A stretch of DNA of 64,000 bases from Sphaerisporangium sp039871875 (GTDB lineage: Bacteria > Actinomycetota > Actinomycetes > Streptosporangiales > Streptosporangiaceae). The notes below the pieces were generated by a model that saw only the letters and a program-made list of their open reading frames with translations, did no database searches and was not told where the DNA came from. Below, piece after piece: positions 33,301-40,900 of this stretch (its first letter is position 1; each line of letters starts with the position of its first letter). The DNA lies in contig NZ_JBDPMD010000008.1 in NCBI RefSeq assembly GCF_039871875.1, positions 186,001 through 250,000 of the forward strand. Direction: 5' to 3'. Both the position numbers and the translations under genes were made by a program.

Positions 33301-34825
33301 CCGCGCCACCGCGCGCAACGTCACCTACGAGTACCAGGACCCGGCCACCGGCGACCCGCAGCGGCTGGACGCGCTGCGCAAGCCCGACACCACCGACCTG
33401 GCCACCTACGTCTACGACGAGGCGGGCAACACCACCAGTCGTACCCTGCCCGACGGCACCCAGGCCACCCAGGTCTGGGACGGGCCCAACCTCCGCCTGA
33501 TCACCAAACCCGGCGGCGGCAGCGAGACCGTCTTCTACGACGGACACCGGCGCGTCGCCGCCGTCCACCGCGACGCGGCCGGCACCGTCACCGGCGCCAC
33601 CCGCTGGTACGGCGCCGTCGAGGTCCAGTACGCCCCCGGCGCCAACAACGGGTACCGCACCTACCTGACGCTGGCCGGCCAGTCGATCGGCCGCATCGAC
33701 GGCGACAGCATGACCGGCACGCTGGAGCACTACCTGACCAGTCCGCAGGGCCACCACGTCCTGGCCCTGGACGCCGCGGGCACCGGCACCACCAGCGGCG
33801 CCACCACCCGCCGCGCCGCCGCCTACACCCCCTTCGGCGACGAGCTCATCGCCAAGACCGCCACCACCACCCCACCCCCGGCAGGCAGGTACTCCCGCCA
33901 GATCAACGACAAGGACCACGACTCGTTCGCCGGCCTGAATTACTACGGGCACCGCTGGGCCGACCTGCACGCCATGCAGTGGACCAGTGCCGACCCTCTC
34001 TTCCGGTTCACCCCGGATCTCGACAAGGCCAATCCGCGCACTTCCAATCTGTACACGTTCACCCTCAACAACCCCGTCAGCAACGTCGATCCCAACGGGC
34101 TGTGCATTTTCGGGGTCCGTTGTTTCTGGGACGTGACCGCCAAAAATGCTCGCCGCGACGCCAACGGTTCCGCCGGAGACGTGCACTACGCCATGAAGAA
34201 CGCACCCAGCCCGCATGAAGCCGGCTCGTTCCTCCTGAGAGAGACCGCCATGAGTGCCACCATGGCCGGAATGGGCGTACGAACGTTGCGCGCCGTCGGT
34301 ATCTTCCTGCTGGCAGGCCAGGTCGAAGACGACCAGGGCTACACCGCCAGCACCATTGACCCCGAAAGCACGGGCCTCGGTTTCGAGCTCTTGCTCGAAT
34401 CCCTCCCTGGACCCAACCTCCATGCCGACGACGCGGCCGACGCAGGTGGCCGCGCGGGACGAGGCGGCGGCGGAGACGGCGACGGCCCTACTGGTGCCAC
34501 CAGTGACACGCAAGGCGGCCCCAAACCAGGACATGGAGGTTATGGTTCCGCTGAGGATGACATTTTCAATGATCTGAGCGGCAAGCTGCGGTCCGCTCGC
34601 CCGGAAGACAGAGAGAAAATACTGCTGGACAAACTGAGCGAGGTCAGCGGCGCGGAGAACCTTCGCTCACGCAGGTTCGATGACGGATCGGTTGTCATAG
34701 CCGACGACGCGACAGGTGCACTCTGGCAGATAACACCGGATCATGAAGTGATGGTCATGAATTCGCAAGGCAATACTCCGCTGACGCCGGGCCTGGACGG
34801 GCCGTGGCTTCCTGATACCTGGTGA
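27350..34825 (+). CDS. giant secreted SpvB/TcB-RHS protein 2 with unknown tail
   Basis: Protein of 2491 residues, close paralogue of RHS protein 1. Signal peptide about 1-38. SpvB region: YTFTYPIEVPPGRKKMQPALSLAYSS. FG-GAP/VCBS loops follow (DVNADGRPD, DVDGDRDPD, DLDGDGHLD, DLNGDGLLD), then a TcdB-like middle, RHS repeats (YDRNGNLVKV, YDRPHPSLC) and the core end INDKDHDSFAGLNYYGHRWADLHAMQ...NNPVSNVDPNGL. The last 240 residues are a separate module with a hydrophobic segment, a Gly-rich linker and an unrecognised C-terminal domain ending GPWLPDTW. G+C falls noticeably in this tail, as expected for an exchanged toxin module. A GAGG site precedes the ATG. There is no immunity-like gene; RHS gene 3 follows after 117 bases. 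Confidence 0.85.
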   Translation: MRSSPVPPRRTRHLWTALVAGLLAALIHVPAMAVPAAASVTSPGNLDGLAAATPTAPAAVGMPGGAGQASTRGDYTFTYPIEVPPGRKKMQPALSLAYSSAGDVHGGIAAGWSLPIPAITVDPQPGAVHPVEPGGDGPAIPRDFVAPDGSPLVADATLPKRTGGIAFRALGDGRFTRYEYLGQVSGSAYWWEAFTQDGDVVRFGRKDQSPYSYAPLVEQLDGDGHTLKYVWRVVGRNSDTTPAAGLPREFLLDRIDYLSPGATVPYARVFFYYDAPVFCGNDTTMPPVGSRLDYRQGFGRLTGTRKLTRISTAATRNGALSAIRRYDLGYTAATEQCANNQAGPFRELASVSQTGFAPGGGTTVLPPTTFTYGKAATYTQDAHYETPTTLANLRVPESVHTLQNGGSHDGDGDLRVDRDHFHPDIPFVRCDVAFCDVPGNAGSTRLPSSQGGYTTSRDASQMAWRMAQTQATGESVSTLYLDVNADGRPDMLRLTASPRLVASPPVTGNCQVQVWVNKGDPGFVMDSTVFSGFSLRDAMADIPVASLPGSAGTGELLCSLSRSFSAVPGGWRGVVDYNGPEGSARMGDGTEPCSDYWEANAAWGSMHQVMHGFFDVDGDRDPDLVSQPVTPRDCPYDSTQDVPWNLDDPDPTWVTHAQHSIPGGIPDPELNPCQCRPVIDTVRQSYWYVYKNTGTGFSTTPTRVRVPSSATLPDTTAPERFWANGRSPIVPQQQVAAGYKVVVTDSPHTPEIDGAAVQSLVSDLTGDGYLDYVTPSNVNGTVRVHRGTGSGGFHNSYTHNGEDLRLPVHAGVESGDGELGYLKKGVTLDVNGDTLPDRVEVLDNGTEVRFNKGYGFGTAADGGQVMFSDGAPQTTKMNSTYTETYDDDWRNYPTHSERHHRTRTADLDGDGHLDVLYYTPDGQSKLYLGGGTQWNTVADADASVAPMLAGRMITGEEAIGQSPDRSDYRQRLTHQAVDLNGDGLLDLLQDPDGDGIPTVRLAKQIIDTSAPHNAPARLLRTVANGFGATDTVTYTRDSAAGKWLASEVKTTPGQSEPAITMRMAYRGPAYVAGPYGQHVFRGYTEVATLTVGNPGSTGDDLTTLSQYAYDLQPGGTLTRTVTVRGNAAFTSGLDPATTPGVATVTEHTYHVHQLDLLVPGMRTDYPSRVVLPKQTTRRTCTGAGGQTLNACVASAPFAVEETFWTAEQAGGEFVLLVPEKTETRFTDADGVPEIRRTEMDHSLAWDADTYVIALVQRDVSGVTGGTPVPLSTTVYDYYDADLRRVETITSTDETDAGAPARTVRYAYHSSGTATGQVKRTWAPQQVSRYGVDSDNDPGYTDYAYDTQGVHVTTTTFHSGSTIGADAEMPFDHVVTQKVDGGTGAVTESAGPDFVCPDGTDAGSDPEPPSATCTPTTAGVLRQRTVTSIDGLGRALEVTAYPAGPGAGVVVARASYDDMAAYNTPGTPVSSVTETPAGDGELTHAKAELDGLGRTVKTTVQQDPQADKVVTYDYDAVGRMAAVHSPRPDGQPGTVGMAVTYDALGRTVRLDETGSGTRQFTHTSYNGLTTSVTEVVQDGSPESVTRSTVDPLGQVVLVEEKTAETGGPGGGGTYATTHYRYDTAGNTRRVQDPDDAVTVMTHDGFGQRHEITTGGTGAGRTWTYDYDRNGNLVKVTEPVPAGGTAADYARTMTYDDLDRVLTETPAPRDLEADDPGTPADDLANLDALKIGVKRYVYDRPHPSLCASSTALPIALFQIGRLTCTDSAIAKDRTRYDGHGRPITTWQRLDAMDGLGLAVHDLQTSVTYHSTGTVESTQVQAFAALGGSPTYDGPVLFTDYDRDATPAVTYTTLGGKNMTIANTRNAAGLLTQRDVNTGATSGFARPVMNWGHDRYGRVTGMTAALGSTLRYVATYEYNEAGEIWRTDEVHGDGSEPPVTSFYTYDLRDQLLTANSGDSSGMFYNGEFSYTPGGRLASANITTAGAFRATARNVTYEYQDPATGDPQRLDALRKPDTTDLATYVYDEAGNTTSRTLPDGTQATQVWDGPNLRLITKPGGGSETVFYDGHRRVAAVHRDAAGTVTGATRWYGAVEVQYAPGANNGYRTYLTLAGQSIGRIDGDSMTGTLEHYLTSPQGHHVLALDAAGTGTTSGATTRRAAAYTPFGDELIAKTATTTPPPAGRYSRQINDKDHDSFAGLNYYGHRWADLHAMQWTSADPLFRFTPDLDKANPRTSNLYTFTLNNPVSNVDPNGLCIFGVRCFWDVTAKNARRDANGSAGDVHYAMKNAPSPHEAGSFLLRETAMSATMAGMGVRTLRAVGIFLLAGQVEDDQGYTASTIDPESTGLGFELLLESLPGPNLHADDAADAGGRAGRGGGGDGDGPTGATSDTQGGPKPGHGGYGSAEDDIFNDLSGKLRSARPEDREKILLDKLSEVSGAENLRSRRFDDGSVVIADDATGALWQITPDHEVMVMNSQGNTPLTPGLDGPWLPDTW

Positions 34826-34833
34826 TTTGCCCA

Positions 34834-34868
34834 CTATCGGCGCATTGACTGATAGATGCCGCCGATAG
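34834..34868 (+). terminator. hairpin after RHS gene 2
   Basis: CTATCGGCGCAT (34834-34845) and ATGCCGCCGATAG (34856-34868) form a 12-bp stem with one bulge, eight bases after the stop of RHS gene 2. Confidence 0.55.
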
Positions 34869-34883
34869 GGTTAAGGAATCCTT

Positions 34884-34932
34884 CATGCCCTGGACGTCCG
34901 TACTGCTGATTGAGCCGGACGTTCAGGGCATG
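34884..34932 (+). promoter_or_regulatory. leader hairpin abutting the RHS gene 3 ribosome site
   Basis: CATGCCCTGGACGTCCG (34884-34900) pairs with 34916-34932 over 17 bp with one mismatch and a 15-base loop. The right arm ends directly before GAGGAG (34933-34938), the ribosome site of the ATG at 34943. It could control translation or readthrough from RHS gene 2. Confidence 0.5.
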
Positions 34933-34942
34933 AGGAGCAAAA

Positions 34943-37900
34943 ATGCTGAAACGGGTACTGGCCCAGGCGCTGGCCGTAAGTGTCGCGGTCAGTGGATTCA
35001 TCGTCGCCGTTCCCCCCGGCGCGGCGCACGCGGCGGACGGGCGGGGAAACGTGGAAGCCCTCGCGGACGCCACCTCGCCGAAAGGGGTGACGCTGCCCGG
35101 GGGGAGTGGCGGGGCGTCGGCGTCGGGGAGTTTCCGGTACGAGTACCCGATCGAGGTGCCGCCGGGGCGGAAGGGGCAGCAGCCGCGGGTGGCCCTGGAG
35201 TACGACTCGTCGGCGCCGGTGCATGGAGGGGTGGCGGCGGGGTGGCGGTTGCCGGTGCCGGTGGTCGTGGCGGATCCGGAGGCCGGGGGGTTCGGGGGGA
35301 CGGGGGAGGACGAGGCGCGGGAGCCGCGTAACTTCCTCGGGCCGGACGGCAGTCCGCTGGTGCGGGACGCGAAGCTGCCGGTGGCGGAGGGCGGGGCAGG
35401 GTACCGGGGGCTGGGGGACACCTCGTTCACGCGGTACGAGTACCTGGCGGGGATCGAGGACGAGCCGTACTGGTGGCGGGCCTTCCGTAGCGACGGGGTG
35501 GTGCTGAACTACGGGCTGAAGAGCGAGAACCCCTACACCTACGCGCCGCTGGTCCGTGTCGTGGACCCGGACGGGCACGAACTGAGGTACGACTACGACG
35601 TGGTGGGGCGCACGTCGGACGCCGTCCCGGCGGACGGGCGGGCAAGGGAGTTCCTGCTCAGGACCATCCAGTACCACGCGCCGGGCGACACGTCGGCGTA
35701 CGCGCGGGTGCGTTTCGACTACGCGGCCCCGGCGTTCTGCGGCACGGTGACGGACAGCACGCCGGCCATCGGGAGCAGGCTCGACCACCGCCACGGGTTC
35801 GCGCTGCTGTCCGGCACGCGCAAGCTGACCGGCGTCACCACCTGGGCCAAACGCCAGGCGGCGGGCAGCCCGCTGACGCTGGCCCGCGACTACACGCTGA
35901 GCTACTCGGGCACCGACGCCTGCGGCGGCACGGTGACGCCGTACCGCGAGCTCGCCCGGATCGAGCAGAAGGCGTACGCCCCGGGCACGGGCGCGGTGAC
36001 GGCGCTGCCCCCGGTCACGTTCACCTACGGCGCGGCGGCGTCGTACGTGCGCACGCAGAACTACACCTCGGCGCAGGACCTGCCGGGTGCCGCGCCGCCC
36101 ACCTCGATCCGCACGGTGCAGGCGGCCAGGGCGTGGGAGTACGTGCCGGGCAAGCCCTTCTTCCGGTGCGACTTCCCCTTCTGCCCGAACCCGGGCACGC
36201 AGAACTCCTCAGCCAAGCCCAAGGAGGAGGAGGTGTCGAACCTGCTGTCCCGGGCGCAGGCCAACGGCGAGAGCATGACGGCGATGTGGCTCGACGTCAA
36301 CGGCGACCACAAGGTGGACCTGCTGCGCCGTACCGGGCAGGTGGAGCTCGGCAGGCCCGCACCGGGCACCGGCGGCTGCCAGGTCGAGGTGTGGGTCAAC
36401 AAGGGCGCCGCCGGGTTCGCCAAGGACCCCGCGGCCTTCTCGTTCAGTCTGCGGGACGCGCTCGCCGACGTCCCGGTCGCCGCGCCCCCGGGCTCGGACG
36501 GCGACGGCGAGTTGTTGTGCACGCTCAGCCGCTCCTTCAGCACGGCGAACTCCGGCTGGCACGGCGACCCGGGCAAGCCGTGCGCGGACCAGGACGCCAA
36601 GGGCTGGACCGCCGAGCGGGGCTGGGGCTCGATGCAGCAGGTGACGCACCACTTCGCCGATGTCACCGGGGACGAGAGACCAGAACTGATCTCCGTCCCG
36701 ATCGCCTCGATCCACTGCCCCTACGCGAGCACCCACGGCACCCCGCCGCCGGGCACAGGGAGCTCGGCCGACGCCGACTGGGCGGACCACGTCACCATCG
36801 GCGGTGTCAAGCTGACCAAGCGCCAGCGGTGGGTCTACGTCTACCGCAACACCGGCACCGGCTTCGAGACGACGCCGTCGCGGGTCAAACTGGAGGACTT
36901 CGGCCAGGTCGGCCCGGTGGTGCTCCCGCAGGCGTCGGTCACCGAGGTCGTGCGGGCGGCCAACCCGTACCTGACGTCGGACCAGCCTGTGACGCTGACC
37001 GACGTCACCGGTGACGGCCGGGTGGACGCGATGACGTCCGGCAAGCCGGGCGACGCGGCGGGCACGCTGCGGCGCGGTTTCGGCGTCCTGCGCTTCACCG
37101 GCGCCGCGACCCTTCCCTCGGGCGGCTCGAACCGGGACCTCGCCCCCGCGTGGAGCTACGTGCACCTGATCAACCCGCCTGTGGACAACCCGGCCTACCA
37201 GTACCGGGGCATCGCCTCGGACGTGAACGGCGACGGGCTGCCGGACGCGCTGAACGTCACGGAGACCGGCACCGAGATCAGGTACAACACCGGCTCCGGC
37301 TTCGGCACGGCGAGCACCGGTGACGCGCTGCCGTTCAGCACGAACCACCCCGACACCAAGCGGCTCGTCTCCCGGATGACCCACGCGGCGAACCCGGGCT
37401 GGAACGGCATCGCCACCGAGCAGTACGGCTACCACCAGACCCGCATGGCCGACCTCGATTACGACGGACTGCCCGACGCGCTGCGTTACGACGCGGGCGA
37501 GGGCGGCACGCTGTACCTCAACGGCGGCACGAGCTGGGTCACCTCGGCCGCCGTGGACGACTCCGTCGCCGAGGCGCTGGCCGGCCGCGCGGACCTGCGC
37601 GGCGTGGCCAGGGACGGCGCGGGACAACCCAACGAGTCCGGCGACCGCAGCGACTACCTGTGGTCGCGGGAGGCCGAGGCGCTCGACGTCAACGCCGACG
37701 GCCTGCTCGACCTGGTGGCCGACTTCGACGGCGACGGCGGCATCGAGGTCCGCTACGCCAGGCACATCGTGGACCAGGCCGCGGACCGGGCCGCCCCCGC
37801 CCGCCTGATGCGCACGATCTCCAACGGCTACGGGGCCAGGACCACGGTCAAGTACGGCCGTAGCACGACCGCCTCGAAGTGGGTCGTGGACGAGTTGACC

Positions 37901-40900
37901 ACCTCACCGGGGCAGGGCGAGCCGGACGTCCGGCAGAAGTTCTCCTACGGTGCCGCCGTCCACCGGCCGAACCCGTACGGGCAGCACAGGTTCCGCGGCT
38001 TCGCGACCACCGTGACGCTGCACCCGGGCGACCCCGACGACCAGGGCGACGACCTGTCCGCGGTGACCGTCCACCGCTACGACCAGGACCCCGCGGGGCG
38101 GCCCGGCGTCACCGCCACGGTGCTGGGTGACGACGCCTACGAGTTGCGGGGCGGCCTGGGCAGCGTCACGACGGTGATGTCGGTGGTCAGGCACACCCAC
38201 CACGTCAAGGAGCTGAACCTCTACGCGGGCGGCATGACGAGTGAGTACCCGTCGAACGTGGTGCTGCCGGGGACCGTCACGTCGTACACCTGCGACGGCG
38301 CGACGGGGCAGACCTACGCCGACTGCCTGGAGTCCCCCGCCGCCTCCGTCACCGAGGAGATCATCTGGCAGAGCCGGTCGTCCGGCGGCGCGTACGTGAT
38401 GGAGACGGTGTCCGCGGCCGAGCGGCGTTTCGTCAACGCCGACGGACGGCGGGAGAACCGCAGGACCACCTCCACCCACAACCTCGCGTGGTCCGCCTCG
38501 GCGTTCCACCTCGCGCCCGCGACGGTCGCCGACGCCACGGTGCTGGACGGGCAGACCGGCGTCGCGCACGGCTCCGTCGCGTTCGCCTACCACGACGCCG
38601 GCTATCACCGCCCGCGCACGGTGACCGTCACCGATCCCCGGGCCGAGACCCGGGTGACCAGATACACCTACCACGCCGGTGGCGCGGCGAACGGCCGCGT
38701 GCGCAAGGTGTGGCGGCCCGAGCAGGTGCACCGGCACGGCGACGGCGACGACGCGCCGGGAGCCACCGAGGTCGGCTACGACAGGTTCGGCCTGTACCCC
38801 GTGCGCGTCACCGGCGCGGCCGGGCACGTCGTGACGTCGGTGACCGATCCGGCGACCGGCGCGGTGCTGGAGTCCAGCGGGCCCGGGTACGTGTGCCGGG
38901 ACGGCGCCGACCAGGGCACCACCCCCGATCCGGCGTCCGCTTGCCCGTTCGACGACGCACTGCGTCGCGAGGGCACGATCGCCGTGGTCGACGGGCTCGG
39001 ACGAGTGCGCAGCGTGAGCAGACGCCCGCAGGACGGCTCCGCCGCCGTCGTGGTCGCCGAGGCGGTGTACGACGACCGGGCCGCGTACGACAGCGGCGGC
39101 GTCACCCCGGTGTCCGCCACGATGAAGACCCGCGTGTCGCCGTACAACCTGAGCAGCCGGAAGGTCGAGACCGACGGCCTCGGCCGTGCGGTCAAGGAGA
39201 CGACCAGCCAGTTCCCCAACCCCAGCCGGGTCGTCACCCACGACTACGACCACGGCGGGCGCGTCACGCGCGTCCCCCGAGGCGACGGCCAGACGGGCAC
39301 GGTCGACGTGCGGACCGTCCAGGACGCGCTCGGCCGCGTCACGTCGGTGCACGAGATCGGCCGCAGCTTCATGCCGTTCGCCGAGTACACCTACTCGGGC
39401 ACGCGGATGACGGTCCGCCAGGGCACCCCGGGCGACGGGTCCCTGCCCGCGGAGAGCACACTGACCTACGACCCGGCCGGGCAGCTCGTCACCGTCGCGG
39501 AACGCAGCGGGACCGACGGGCAGGGCGCGCCCGTCCACGCGACCACGTCGTACCGGTACGACGGGCTCGGCCGGACCGTGTCGATGATCGACCCCGACGG
39601 CGTGCGCACCGAGATGACGCACGACTACGCGGGCAACCGGCTCACCGTCACCGCCGCCGGGCGTACGTGGAAGTACGGCTACGACCGCAACGACAGCTTG
39701 GTGTCCATCACCGAGCCGGTTCCCGCGGGCGGCTCCGAGGCCGCCCACACCCACCACCGGGCGTACGACGACATCGGCAGGGTCACCTCGGAGACCGACG
39801 CGGTCCGCGACCTGGACCAGGACGAGCGGACGCGGCTCTGGCTCGGCACCACGGAACACCACTACGACCGGGCGCACCCGTCGATCGCCACGACCGGGGC
39901 CGCCGCGCTCTACCAGGTCGGCATGCCGTCCTGGTCCACCGGGCCGGGCGGCACGATCGTGCACACCTACGACGCCTTCGCCCACCGGGCCACCACGGCG
40001 GAGACCCTCCCCGCGCTTCCCGGCGCGCCGGAGGAGACCGTGACCGTCACCACCACCCACGACGCCGCGGGCAACCCGCTGACCACCGCCTACGGCGCCA
40101 CCGCGGGCGGGGCCACCACGTTCACCGGCCGGACGATCGAGACCGGCAACGACGTCGACGGCACACCGGCGACGCTGAGGTTCGCCCCCGAGACCGGCAA
40201 GACGATCACGGTGGTGCAGGACCGTGACGACTCCGGAGCGGTCACCCGCCGCACCGTCGGAACGGCTCAGGCCCCCGGCTTCTCCGGCGCCACCGTGGAC
40301 TACGGCCGTGACACGTACGGCCGCCTGAAGTCCCTGCTGGTCACGGCCGGTTCGGCGCAGCGGTACAAGCAGTCGGTGCAGTACTTCGACAACGGCCAGG
40401 TCAGGTCGATCCAGGAGCAGCTCGGCGACGCGAGCATCCCGGTCGCGACGACGTTCCACACCTACGACCACCGCCGTCAGCTGACCTCCGCCACGCAGTT
40501 CGGCGGGGCGGGGTACCGCGGGACGTTCACCTACACCGCGGGCGGGCGCATGGCGTCGGCGGACGTCGACACGGGCGGGGCGGCGCGGGCCCTCACCCGC
40601 GACGTCGAGCACGTCTACCAGAGCGCCGGCGCGCCGGGCGGCGACCCGCGGCGTCTCGACGCGTTGCGCCGCGCGGACGGCACCGAGCTGGCGTCCTACG
40701 AGTACGACGAGCCGGGCAACATGACCAGCCGCACGCTGCCCGACGGCGGCACCGTCCGCCAGCGGTGGGACGGCTTCCGGCTCCGTGAGGTCGCCGCGCC
40801 CGATGGCGAGAAGGAGACCTACTACTACCGCGGGTACGACCGCGTGGCCGCCGTCCGGCACGGTGTGGACGGCGCGGTCGTGGAGACCAGGCGCTGGTCC

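Noticed and set aside
32009..34534. Long minus-strand open frame inside RHS gene 2, and similar ones inside RHS 1 and RHS 3
   Set aside because: Gly/Val/Arg-rich shadow translation of the RHS repeats with no domain or start signal.
34866..34900. Possible ECF promoter GGAATC-N18-CGTA ahead of RHS gene 3
   Set aside because: Both the -35 and the spacing depart from the window consensus and the site is inside a strong hairpin.
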